Shown piece by piece: positions 1-10,436 of a stretch of 64,000 bases of DNA. The notes beneath the pieces were generated by a model. It ran no database searches. It was not told the DNA's origin and worked only from the letters and a program-made list of their open reading frames with translations. Where the stretch lies: NCBI GenBank assembly GCA_963712465.1, contig CAVQHY010000005.1:248001-312000 (forward strand). Direction: 5' to 3'. The translations under genes and the position numbers were made by a program. Source of the DNA: CAVQHY01 sp963712465. GTDB taxonomy: Bacteria > Actinomycetota > Thermoleophilia > Gaiellales > Gaiellaceae. Positions within the stretch are counted from its first letter, which is position 1, and each line of letters begins with the position of its first letter.

Positions 1-2496
<2,496 letters not shown>

Positions 2497-2561
2497 GAAC
2501 ACCGTGAAGGCTGCTATGGAGTTTTGAGGGTGTGTGGAGATGACACGCCGACCCTCACAAT

Positions 2562-2679
<118 letters not shown>

Positions 2680-2685
2680 TGATTT

Positions 2686-2716
2686 CGAAGGGTCGCGCGA
2701 GCGGCCCTTCGTCGTT
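2686..2716 (+). terminator. Terminator of the rRNA operon
   Basis: A 10-bp hairpin (arms GAAGGGTCGC and GCGGCCCTTC with one G-T pair, loop GCGA) directly after 5S, followed by GTCGTT. It fits an intrinsic terminator closing the rRNA transcript. The T-tract is weak, as is common in high-GC genomes. Confidence 0.7.
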
Positions 2717-2734
2717 CGCTGCCTCCGTTGGGGT

Positions 2735-3535
2735 TCAGTCCGTTCGTCCGTGCACAGTCCAAGCCCGGGCGGTGAGGTGAATCGATCCGTCGGGGCGGGC
2801 CGGGACGGATTCACGTATGTGCTCGCGCAGGGCGGACCGGTGCTCGACGTCGAGGGCGGCGACGTACTCGCCGGCCGGGCCCTGGCCGCCCAGAAACGGA
2901 GACCAGAGATCTTCGAAGTCGACGAAGGCGGTCGGTATCTCGATCGGACGCACGACGACGGAGGCGAGCCCCGCATCTGCGAACAGCCGCTCCAACGGAT
3001 CCGCTCGCGCGAGCGGGAACCGTTTCCCCTCGTCCAGCTCCAGTGCTGAAGGGTCGAGCTCGACGGCGGCATCCCAGAAGTGGCGGATAGCGCGCATGCC
3101 GTCGGCGTAGTCCCAGACGTAGGCGCCGATCACTCCGTTCGCGCGGGCGACGCGCGTCATCTCGCGGAGAGCGCGAGGCGGATCGTCGACGAAGTTGAGC
3201 ACCAGCCCCGAGACCACGACGTCGAACGCGCCCGTGGCGAACGGAAGGTCGGTCGCCTCTCCGACGTGGAACTGCGCCCGCTCGTCGGCGACGCGTTCAC
3301 GCGCGTAGCTCAGGAAGACCTCCGACGGGTCGACACCGTCGACGCCGATCGGCTGCCGGGCGGCGAGGATCGCTTCCGTGAGGGCGCCGGTACCGCAGCC
3401 GACGTCGAGCCACCGGCAAGCCGGGCCGACGGGGAGAGTCGCGAGGAACTCGGTCGCCGCCTTGGCGCTCCAGCGACCGATGTAGCGCTCGTAGGGCTGA
3501 GCGCCTCCCCACATGCCGCTCGGCTCATCGTTCAT
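2735..3535 (-). CDS. Class I SAM-dependent methyltransferase
   Basis: A 266-residue soluble methyltransferase; substrate unknown. Motif I is LDVGCGTGALTE near residue 43, an acidic residue at the end of strand 2 is in GVDPSE, and the motif IV region is FDVVVSGLVLNFV, all typical of the Methyltransf_11/25 group. The chosen ATG begins MNDEPSGMW; a further in-frame ATG 33 nt upstream adds only arginine-rich residues not expected in this family. The gene runs towards the rRNA operon and ends just after its terminator. No neighbour suggests a pathway. Confidence 0.85.
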   Translation of the reverse strand: MNDEPSGMWGGAQPYERYIGRWSAKAATEFLATLPVGPACRWLDVGCGTGALTEAILAARQPIGVDGVDPSEVFLSYARERVADERAQFHVGEATDLPFATGAFDVVVSGLVLNFVDDPPRALREMTRVARANGVIGAYVWDYADGMRAIRHFWDAAVELDPSALELDEGKRFPLARADPLERLFADAGLASVVVRPIEIPTAFVDFEDLWSPFLGGQGPAGEYVAALDVEHRSALREHIRESVPARPDGSIHLTARAWTVHGRTD

Positions 3536-3586
3536 CGCGGTGCGCCGCCGCCCGTGGTCGGCGAGCAACCCCGCGTCGCCGACCGA

Positions 3587-4429
3587 CTACGCGGCCCGGA
3601 GCTTGTCACGCCAATCGGGGTCTAGAGCTCGGAGCCGTCGGATGCGCTCCGTGACGGGCGGGTGCGTGTCGAACATCTGCGCGAGCCGGTCGGGGCCGAA
3701 CGGGTTGACGGTGTAGAGCGGCTCGGTCGTGGGACTGGCGCTGAAGTCGACGAGCTCCTGGACCTGCTCGAGGCGGAGAAGCGCATCGGCGATCCCGTGC
3801 GGTGTCTCGCACAGAGCCGCCGCGAAGGCGTCGGCCGCGAACTCGCGCTTGCGCGATAGAAAGAGGTGTGTTGTGGCGGACGCCATGGGCGCGAGCACGA
3901 AGAGAAGCGCGCGCTCGAGCCAGCCGCCGATCCGGCTCGCCTCGATGAGCCAGCCGGCGATGACCACCACGGGCGTCTGAATTGTCACGTCGCGGTGTCG
4001 CGCGTGCGCGAGCTCATGGCCGAGGATTCCCTCGAGCTCGGCCGGCGACGCCGCAGCGAGCAGGCCGCGACTCACCGCGATCCCCGAGGACCGGGCGCCG
4101 CGCCCCACCGAGAACGCCCGAGGGTGACCGTCGGCGAGGAGATACAGCTTGGGTCGCTCCACCTTCGCCGCGAGTGCCAGCCGTTCCACCGTCGAGTGGA
4201 GGAGCGGTCCTTCTGCGAGGAGAAGCTCTCTCGCACCGAGCGAGGCGAGAACGATCCGAGGCCCATACCAGTGGATCATTCCCGCGATCAACAGCGTGAC
4301 CACGAAGAAGACGCTCGCGAGCCCGAAGCCGCGAAGCCACCAGCCGAGCGCGGTGAAGGCGGCCACGAACGCGCCGAGCAGGATCAGGGCCTTGAGGAGG
4401 TTCCGCGCCGCGTGCGTCCACGCGGGCAC
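3587..4429 (-). CDS. htpX: M48-family membrane metalloprotease (HtpX-like)
   Basis: A 280-residue predicted integral membrane zinc protease of the HtpX/M48 group, which degrades misfolded membrane proteins in characterised members. Two hydrophobic segments lie at about residues 11-30 and 36-55. The zinc site is HELAH at 138-142, with a third ligand in KREFAADAF (E196), and there are further hydrophobic stretches at 153-165 and 174-190. The length fits HtpX (about 280-300). It lies 3 nt after a small acidic protein gene on the same strand, so the two are probably co-transcribed. Assignment to M48 is firm; the exact substrate is unknown. Confidence 0.88.
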   Translation of the reverse strand: MPAWTHAARNLLKALILLGAFVAAFTALGWWLRGFGLASVFFVVTLLIAGMIHWYGPRIVLASLGARELLLAEGPLLHSTVERLALAAKVERPKLYLLADGHPRAFSVGRGARSSGIAVSRGLLAAASPAELEGILGHELAHARHRDVTIQTPVVVIAGWLIEASRIGGWLERALLFVLAPMASATTHLFLSRKREFAADAFAAALCETPHGIADALLRLEQVQELVDFSASPTTEPLYTVNPFGPDRLAQMFDTHPPVTERIRRLRALDPDWRDKLRAA

Positions 4430-4432
4430 GGG

Positions 4433-4693
4433 CTACGACCCGTCGTCGGCGTCGCCGTCCACGTCGCCCTCGGCGAGGCCCTTCGGCGGCCAGTCGGGAT
4501 CGGGCGCGTCACACCGACTCGTGCAGTGGAGCGATGCCACGTTCTGGAGCGGGACGAGAATATGGCCGTTCAGCTCGATGTGGACGATGTCGTCGATCAT
4601 GCAGTAGGCGGTGAGAACGCCCTCCTGGTACTCGCCGCCGAAGAGCGCCACCTCGACCGGCTCGCCCTTGTACTTGTTCGTGTAGTCGTCCAC
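4433..4693 (-). CDS. Small acidic protein of unknown function
   Basis: An 86-residue protein beginning VDDYTNKYKGEP from a GTG. The core reads as short beta strands (EPVEVALFGGEYQEGVLTAY, then DIVHIELNGHILVPLQNV), ending in a very acidic Asp/Gly tail. The frame stays open further upstream, but that part is arginine- and serine-rich and looks non-coding. I recognise no family. The 3-nt spacing to the htpX-like gene downstream supports a shared transcript. No clear ribosome binding site is visible, so the start is uncertain. Confidence 0.6.
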   Translation of the reverse strand: MDDYTNKYKGEPVEVALFGGEYQEGVLTAYCMIDDIVHIELNGHILVPLQNVASLHCTSRCDAPDPDWPPKGLAEGDVDGDADDGS

Positions 4694-4964
4694 CGGCCGC
4701 AGCGTAGCGGTTTGAACCAACCCGTTCGCGTGTGCGGTCGCTGACGCAAGATGTCGTGCTGGCCCGGTCGCGGCCTGGTCTCGCGAGAGCGAGACGACCA
4801 TGGCCGCCCTCTCAAACGAAGCGGCTGCTGCGTCGCCCGAGCCCTGGCGGATTCCGGCCGCCATATACGCCGACGCGCCGTCACCCAGTCGGCGGCAGCC
4901 CATCTCGACGCTTACGACCTGGACCTCGACGCTCGCGAGTGCCCGAGCATCCTTCGACTCGCTG

Positions 4965-5606
4965 TTAGGCAGGCTCGCTGGATTTGGCTGTTGCGGCGTG
5001 CGTTTCGACGTCGCCATGTGCCCGCGCGATGCCGATGATCGCGAGGAGCAGGTAACCGAGCGCAACCACGCGTGGAGCTACAAGCGCCAGCGGGATGAGG
5101 ATGACGTAGAAGGCGGCGGTCGGTGTTGTCGCCTGCAGGATTGCGTTGACCTCCCGGTCGGTGACCTCCGCCTCGAGGAGTTCGCGGTGACGGGCGATGT
5201 AGCGCCACATCGCGTTGATGAGCGCCGTGATCACGAGCAGGAAGAGACCGTAGAAGATGACCGCGGCGCGTTCGGCGTCCTGATCGTGGAACGCCTCGGC
5301 CACGAGCTTGGTCGGAAATGGGAGGAAGGCGACCACCATCAACAGCAGCAGGTTGAGTCGCATGACGACGTTGTCGGCGAAGGCGAGGCGGCGAAAGACG
5401 CCGTGGTGGACAAGCCAGAGCCCGCCGATCGTCAGGAAGCTCGTGGCGTAGCTCAGGTACGAGGGCCACTCTTGGACGATGCCGTGCCACAGATCGCTCA
5501 GCTCGGACGCGGGCACGGCGATCTCGAGCACGAGCAGCGTCATCGCGATCGAGAAGACGCCGTCGCTGAGCGCCTCCAGGCGGCCGCTGCCCCACCGGTT
5601 CGCCAC
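4965..5606 (-). CDS. TMEM175-family potassium channel-like protein (DUF1211)
   Basis: A 213-residue protein with about six hydrophobic segments. Helix 1 carries the family signature near residues 9-26 (RLEALSDGVFSIAMTLLVLE, the bacterial form of RxxxFSDxxFAI) that lines the pore in TMEM175 channels. Further helices follow at about 50-66, 81-99, 118-136, 161-178 and 182-195. Bacterial TMEM175 proteins have six helices and form tetrameric K+-permeable channels, so the length fits one subunit. It stands alone, convergent with nothing, and 270 nt of non-coding DNA separates it from the gene below it. Conduction properties cannot be read from sequence. Confidence 0.82.
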   Translation of the reverse strand: MANRWGSGRLEALSDGVFSIAMTLLVLEIAVPASELSDLWHGIVQEWPSYLSYATSFLTIGGLWLVHHGVFRRLAFADNVVMRLNLLLLMVVAFLPFPTKLVAEAFHDQDAERAAVIFYGLFLLVITALINAMWRYIARHRELLEAEVTDREVNAILQATTPTAAFYVILIPLALVAPRVVALGYLLLAIIGIARAHGDVETHAATAKSSEPA

Positions 5607-5720
5607 AACGACACCTTCGACACCGCGGACGGCTACTCCTCTCGAGTTCCGCCTGCTTGCGCGTGACGATCGACGATCAACGGCGGCGGGCAGGCTCGGT
5701 TTGGCCCCGGTGTGTCCATT

Positions 5721-5738
5721 TCACATCAAGCCTCTAGC
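5721..5738. repeat. Dispersed repeat, single arm
   Basis: TCACATCAAGCCTCTAGC here is the reverse complement of 18 nt at 59821-59838, where the same sequence is one arm of a 19-bp perfect palindrome. In both places it supplies the last codons (Leu-Glu-Ala-stop) of the adjoining gene. Only one arm is visible at this site. Confidence 0.6.
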
Positions 5739-6310
5739 AACGTGATCCGGCCGTTCTGAACGGTTACCGCGGAGAGGATCGCGTTCGGCTCGACGGGGTG
5801 GGAACGGCGGTACTCGTGAAAGCCCTGGCCGAGCGCGTTCGCCTTCACAGCGCGGATCGAACCCCCGTGCGAGACCACGAGAACCCGACCGCCCTGATGG
5901 TCGGCCGCGATTGCCCGTACGGCGGCGGCGACACGCTCCCCCATGTCCTCGTAGCTCTCGCCGTCGTCCCAGCCGACGCCGCCGGATTGCCAGCGGCGCA
6001 TCCCGTCCGGATACCGTGCCACCACCTCGGCTCGCGTCAGGCCCGACCACGAGCCGACGTCGACCTCGCGCAGCTCTCGCAGGCGAACGACATCGAGTCC
6101 CAGGCACGAGACGGCGATGTCGGCGGTTTCCCACGCGCGTCGCAGGTCGCTCGCGAAGGCCGCGTCGAGGCGTTCGCCCGCGAGCTCGGCGCCCAGCCGC
6201 CTGGCCTGCTGACGGCCCACTGCGGTCAGGGGCCGGTCAGCATGTCCCTGCCAACGCCCGGCAGCATTCCAGTCGCTCTCGCCGTGACGGGCGAGCAGGA
6301 TCGTCGTCAC
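5726..6310 (-). CDS. Histidine phosphatase family protein (phosphoglycerate-mutase-like)
   Basis: A 194-residue enzyme of the histidine phosphatase superfamily. The phospho-accepting histidine is in RHGESDWN (residues 8-15), the second catalytic histidine is in SHGGSIRAV near 148, and the conserved Glu region is in the DGESYEDMGERV segment. Members include cofactor-dependent phosphoglycerate mutases, alpha-ribazole phosphatases and broad phosphatases; the length (about 190-200) fits a CobC/GpmB-like phosphatase rather than the longer GpmA. Its final Leu-Glu-Ala-stop is contributed by a dispersed repeat. It is divergent from the SDR gene starting 21 nt away. Confidence 0.85.
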   Translation of the reverse strand: MTTILLARHGESDWNAAGRWQGHADRPLTAVGRQQARRLGAELAGERLDAAFASDLRRAWETADIAVSCLGLDVVRLRELREVDVGSWSGLTRAEVVARYPDGMRRWQSGGVGWDDGESYEDMGERVAAAVRAIAADHQGGRVLVVSHGGSIRAVKANALGQGFHEYRRSHPVEPNAILSAVTVQNGRITLLEA

Positions 6311-6330
6311 GCCGACTATCGTAGGCCGCC

Positions 6331-7116
6331 ATGGAGCTCGGACTCGCCGACCGCGTCTGCCTTGTTACCGGCTCCACGGCCGGGATCGGCCTCGAGACCG
6401 CTCGGATGCTCGCCGCCGAGGGCGCGGTCGTCGTCCTGCACGGCCGCAGTCAGGAGTCGGTGGAACGTGCCCGGGGCGACACCGGGGCGGCACTCGGCGT
6501 CGCGGCCGACTTCGCCGATCCGGCCGCCCCTGCCGCTGTCGTCGAGGCGGCGCTTGCCGCCTTCGGGCACGTGGACTGTCTCGTCAACAACGTGGGAATC
6601 GCATACCAGGCTTCGTTCGACGAGCTCACGGACGATCAGTGGCTGGAGATGTGGCACCTGAACGTGATGAGCTACCTACGGGCGATCCGAGCCGTCTTGC
6701 CTGACATGCGCGCGCGGGGCTTCGGTCGCATCGTCAATGTGGCCTCGACGGCCGGCAAGCGGCCGTCGACGGGGATGCCGAACTACACGGTGACGAAGGC
6801 GGCGGTGCTGTCGCTCTCGCGTCTCGTCGCCGATCTGACCGCGAAGGACGGGATCCTCTGCAACGCGGTGGCGCCGGGGCCCACGCTCTCGCCTGCCTGG
6901 CTCGCCGAGAACGGGCTCGCCGACCAGGTAGCCGCGAAGTCGGGCAAGACCCGCGAGCAGGTGCTCGACGACGTCGGCAAGGGAAGGCCGCTCGGGCGCA
7001 TGGCCGAGCCGGCGGAGATAGCGGCCGCGATCGTCTTTCTGTGCTCGGACCGTGCCAGCTACGTGACAGGGGCCGCGTGGAGCGTCGACGGCGGCACCGT
7101 CCCTGTGATCATCTAG
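6331..7116 (+). CDS. Short-chain dehydrogenase/reductase
   Basis: A 261-residue SDR oxidoreductase. The Rossmann nucleotide site is TGSTAGIG at residues 14-21, the structural NNVG motif is at about 90, and the catalytic Ser and YxxxK are in VASTAGKRPSTGMPNYTVTK (Tyr near 152). The C-terminal VDGG segment is typical of FabG-like SDRs. The cofactor is probably NADP(H) because HGRS follows strand 2, but this is an inference. The substrate is unknown. It lies 9 nt before dgt, so co-transcription is possible. Confidence 0.88.
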   Translation: MELGLADRVCLVTGSTAGIGLETARMLAAEGAVVVLHGRSQESVERARGDTGAALGVAADFADPAAPAAVVEAALAAFGHVDCLVNNVGIAYQASFDELTDDQWLEMWHLNVMSYLRAIRAVLPDMRARGFGRIVNVASTAGKRPSTGMPNYTVTKAAVLSLSRLVADLTAKDGILCNAVAPGPTLSPAWLAENGLADQVAAKSGKTREQVLDDVGKGRPLGRMAEPAEIAAAIVFLCSDRASYVTGAAWSVDGGTVPVII

Positions 7117-7125
7117 CCTGGGACG

Positions 7126-8163
7126 GTGTCTCCCGAGATCGCAGGGACGGTGGCCGACGCCTTCGAGCAGCGCGTGCGCGCACGGGAGGAGCGCTCGCTG
7201 TCGCCGCTCGCGGTGCGCTCGTACGAGACCCGCGGGCGGCTGCACGCGGAGGAGGACGAGTGTCGCCTCCGCACTCCCTTCCAGCGGGATCGCGATCGAA
7301 TCGTCCATTCGAAGGCATTTCGACGGCTCAAGCAGAAGACGCAGGTCTTCATCTCGCCCCGCGGCGATCACTACCGAACCCGGCTCACGCACACGCTCGA
7401 GACGGCCGGGATCTCGCGCACGGTCGCCCGCGCCCTCGACCTGAACGAGGACCTGACCGAGGTGATCGCGCTCGGCCACGACCTCGGCCACCCGCCGTTC
7501 GGCCACACCGGCGAGCAGGCACTCGACGAGATCCTGCTCGAGCGCTTCGGGCGGCGCTTCCGGCACAACGAGCACTCGCTGCGCGTGGTCGAGGTGCTCG
7601 AGCGCGACGGACGCGGGCTGAACCTCACCCTCGAGGCGCGCGACGGGATCCTCCATCACACCGGCGAGGGCGAGCCGGCGACGCTCGAGGGTCGGATCGT
7701 CCGTCTCGTCGACCGCGTCGCCTACGTGAATCACGACATCGACGATGCGGTCCGCGCCGGGATCCTCTCGGCGGGCGATCTGCCCGCCGGTGAGATCGAG
7801 CTACTCGGCCAGCGCGGCTCCAAGCGGATCGACACGCTCGTACACGACATTGTCGAGGCCTCGGCGGCGGCCGGCGACATCGTCCAGTCGGACGAGGTCG
7901 GGCGGGCAATGCTCGACCTTCGGGCCTTCATGTTCGAGCGGGTCTACCTCGGGCCTGCGGCGGACGAGCAGCGCGCCACCGCCGTGGCGACGATCCGGCG
8001 GCTCTTCGAGTGGCTGCTCGAGCATCCGGAGGAGATCCCTCCCGGCGAGGGGGACACGGCGCAGCGCGTCACCGACTACATCGCCGGAATGACCGACCGC
8101 TTCGCGCTCGGCTTCCTCCCTCCGACCGACCCCCGGGCTCCCGGTCTGGAATGGCCCGCATAA
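7126..8163 (+). CDS. dgt: Deoxyguanosinetriphosphate triphosphohydrolase-like HD protein
   Basis: A 345-residue HD-domain enzyme that hydrolyses dGTP (or other dNTPs) to the nucleoside and triphosphate, tuning dNTP pools. Metal ligands are visible in RTRLTHTLE and GHDLGHPPFGHTGE, and the second HD-proximal block is FRHNEHSLRVVE. The start is GTG in GTGTCTCCCGAG, 9 nt after the SDR stop. The end overlaps the start of dnaG by 13 nt, implying translational coupling; dgt-dnaG adjacency is common in Actinobacteria and Firmicutes. Confidence 0.93.
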   Translation: MSPEIAGTVADAFEQRVRAREERSLSPLAVRSYETRGRLHAEEDECRLRTPFQRDRDRIVHSKAFRRLKQKTQVFISPRGDHYRTRLTHTLETAGISRTVARALDLNEDLTEVIALGHDLGHPPFGHTGEQALDEILLERFGRRFRHNEHSLRVVEVLERDGRGLNLTLEARDGILHHTGEGEPATLEGRIVRLVDRVAYVNHDIDDAVRAGILSAGDLPAGEIELLGQRGSKRIDTLVHDIVEASAAAGDIVQSDEVGRAMLDLRAFMFERVYLGPAADEQRATAVATIRRLFEWLLEHPEEIPPGEGDTAQRVTDYIAGMTDRFALGFLPPTDPRAPGLEWPA

Positions 8164-9803
8164 GGGATACGTCCAAGGAGGCGGTGGTCGCCGCGGCAGA
8201 CATGGTCGAGGTCGTCTCCTCGCGAACGCCGCTCCGACGGCAGGGCGCGCGCTGGACCGGACGCTGCCCCTTCCACGACGAGCGGACGCCGAGCTTCAGC
8301 GTCAACGCAGTCGACAAGCTGTACTACTGCTTCGGCTGCGGGGCGAAGGGCGATCTGATCGGCTTCGTACGCGAGACCGAGGGGCTCGACTTCGTCGGCG
8401 CAGTCGAATGGCTCGCCGATCGATTCGGCGTTGCGCTCGAGTACGAGGAGACATCCCCGCAGGCCGAGGCCGCCCGCAAGCGGCGCGAGCGCCTGCTCGC
8501 GCTGCTCGAGCAGGCGGCGGCGTTCTACGGCCGCTACCTGTGGGAGGCTCCGGCGGGGGAGCCCGTGCGCCGCTATCTGATCGAGGAGCGCGCGCTCTCC
8601 GAGGACACGTGCCGGGAGTTTCGACTCGGGCTCTCCCCCGGCGGTGACGTCCTCGGCCGCAAAGCACGGAAGAAGGGCTTCTCCCAGCAGGAGCTGGTCG
8701 CAGCAGGCCTGGTCAACCGGCGCGGCAACGACTACTTCGGGGGCCGCTTGGTCTTCCCGCTCGCCGATGCCAGGGGGCGCGTGCTGGGGTTCGGCGCGCG
8801 GCGGCTGTCCGATAGCGACCCGATCGCCGCGAAGTACGTCAACTCCCCGGAAAGCGAGCTGTTTCACAAGGCGTCGCTCGTCTACGGTCTCGACCGGGCT
8901 CGCGCGACGATCGCGAAGGAAGATCGGGCGATCGTCGTCGAGGGCTACACGGACGTGCTCGCCCTTCACCAGCGCGGCGTTCATGCAGCGGTCGCGTCGA
9001 TGGGAACCGCGCTCACGGAGGCGCAGTTGCGTGAGCTACGCCGGCTCGCCCGCCGCCTGTACCTGTGCTTCGACGCGGATCTCGCCGGTCAGGAGGCGAC
9101 GCTGCGCGGCATGGATCTCGCCTACCGGGAGTTCGACGAGGTGCGGGTGGTCGCGCTGCCGAAGGGGGAGGACCCGGGCTCGTCGCCGGAGGCTTTCCTC
9201 GACCGCCTGGGGCAGGCCGACTCGTATCTGCGCCACCGGGTCGAGCTCGAGATCGGACGGGCGCGCTCGAAGGAGGAGGCCTTTCGCCGGGTGCAGGAGA
9301 TCGTCGGGCGCTTCGAGCCGAACACCGAGTGGGTCGACGCAGTGCAGTACGCCGCCGACAAGCTCGGCCTCGGCGAGGACCTCCAGCGGCGGCTGCCCGC
9401 GCTGATTGCCCGCCAGCGCGGCACCGAGATCTCCCGGAAGGTGCTCGAGGCCGGCGCTCGGCTCGAGCGGGACGCGCTCGCCGGCATCGTCGCTCACCCG
9501 GAGCTGTCGGGACGCCTGGCGGCGCTCTCCCCCGAGCACTTCGACGATCCGCTGCTCCAACGCGTGCGGGCTCATCTCGTCGAGCCCGGGGGCGAGCCGG
9601 ACGACGAGCTCGTGGGCGTCCTCGCCGAGCTCGACGCCCGCGTCGAGGCGGAGGGCATCGACGAGGATACGGCGAAGGAGCTTCTCTTCCGCCTCCATGA
9701 GCGCCAGCTCCGTCGTGAGCTCACGACCGCCGACCCCGAGCGGACGAAGGAGCTCCAGGAGGCGCTGACGAAGATCCGGGACGCGGTCGGCGCCCTGGGG
9801 TAG
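8151..9803 (+). CDS. dnaG: DNA primase
   Basis: A 550-residue primase that makes RNA primers at the replication fork. The N-terminal CHC2 zinc finger has C39, H42, C60 and C63. It is followed by the RNA polymerase basal core, then the Toprim domain (IVVEGYTDVLALHQ near 270 and CFDADLAGQEA near 310), then a helicase-interacting C-terminal region. The start is the ATG of MARIRDTS within the end of dgt; the frame is open upstream but that part is arginine-rich and lacks homology. The length is slightly below the usual 580-650 residues, with the shortage in the C-terminal region. Confidence 0.95.
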   Translation: MARIRDTSKEAVVAAADMVEVVSSRTPLRRQGARWTGRCPFHDERTPSFSVNAVDKLYYCFGCGAKGDLIGFVRETEGLDFVGAVEWLADRFGVALEYEETSPQAEAARKRRERLLALLEQAAAFYGRYLWEAPAGEPVRRYLIEERALSEDTCREFRLGLSPGGDVLGRKARKKGFSQQELVAAGLVNRRGNDYFGGRLVFPLADARGRVLGFGARRLSDSDPIAAKYVNSPESELFHKASLVYGLDRARATIAKEDRAIVVEGYTDVLALHQRGVHAAVASMGTALTEAQLRELRRLARRLYLCFDADLAGQEATLRGMDLAYREFDEVRVVALPKGEDPGSSPEAFLDRLGQADSYLRHRVELEIGRARSKEEAFRRVQEIVGRFEPNTEWVDAVQYAADKLGLGEDLQRRLPALIARQRGTEISRKVLEAGARLERDALAGIVAHPELSGRLAALSPEHFDDPLLQRVRAHLVEPGGEPDDELVGVLAELDARVEAEGIDEDTAKELLFRLHERQLRRELTTADPERTKELQEALTKIRDAVGALG

Positions 9804-9824
9804 CGGCTACAATCGACCGGCCGT

Positions 9825-9897
9825 TCCCCGGTAGCTCAATTGGCAGAGCATCCGGCTGTTAACCGGAGGGTTGCTGGTTCGAGTCCAGCCCGGGGAG
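9825..9897 (+). tRNA. tRNA-Asn (anticodon GTT)
   Basis: A 73-nt cloverleaf. The acceptor arms TCCCCGG and CCGGGGA pair, the D arm is GCTCAATTGGCAGAGC, the anticodon stem TCCGG/CCGGA encloses CTGTTAA, and the T arm has GGTTCGAGTCC. No CCA is encoded. It lies 21 nt after dnaG. Confidence 0.96.
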
Positions 9898-9931
9898 TGC
9901 AGGAAGGCCCTGGATCCAGGGCCTTTCCAGC

Positions 9932-10237
9932 TCAGACGGAGGGCGCCGGGCTCGGCCCGGACCGGCGCGTCGTCGGCCGCGAGGGCGCGTGCTCGACGGG
10001 TGATCCGTGCGTGTCGATCCGCTCTCGGCGAACCGCGACGGCGATGCCTGCGATCGCCAGGGCGACGACGCCTCCCGCCAGCGCGATTCCCGGCCAGGAG
10101 GGGTCGCTCGAGACCTGGGCGGGCTCGGCGCGGTCCTGCCACGACGGGCCGGGCTTCACGGGCTTTGCGCTCGCGGTCGTCGCGGCGAACGCAGCCACGA
10201 CGATTGCGATCAGGGCGATGAGGCTTGTCTTCTTCAC
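9932..10237 (-). CDS. Small secreted or membrane-anchored protein, function unknown
   Basis: A 101-residue protein from a GTG start with GAGGAGCAG about 3 nt upstream. The N-terminus (VKKTSLIALIAIVVAAFAA) is a signal peptide with a likely cut after ATTASA. A second hydrophobic segment lies at about 50-68 (ALAGGVVALAIAGIAVAV), followed by a basic and proline-rich tail. The topology is probably a short extracellular loop with a single anchor and a cytoplasmic tail. I recognise no family. Confidence 0.65.
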   Translation of the reverse strand: MKKTSLIALIAIVVAAFAATTASAKPVKPGPSWQDRAEPAQVSSDPSWPGIALAGGVVALAIAGIAVAVRRERIDTHGSPVEHAPSRPTTRRSGPSPAPSV

Positions 10238-10436
10238 GGTCTGCTCCTCGGTCGTATCTCTCGACTGAAGCCTCGCAGCGGCGGCCTCTTCACGCACTGG
10301 CGCTACCCGGTGTCCCTGGGTGCGGTAAACCGCACGGCCGACTCCGTGTCGAGAAAGAACGGCAGCCTCGTGTCGAAACACAGCCGAGCGCCGGCGAGCC
10401 TCGAGCGCTCTCCGACACCGCGTCTAGGGTACGAAC

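Noticed and set aside
3080..3625. Long frame on the plus strand opposite the methyltransferase
   Set aside because: An Arg/Asp-rich shadow of the well-conserved methyltransferase on the minus strand.
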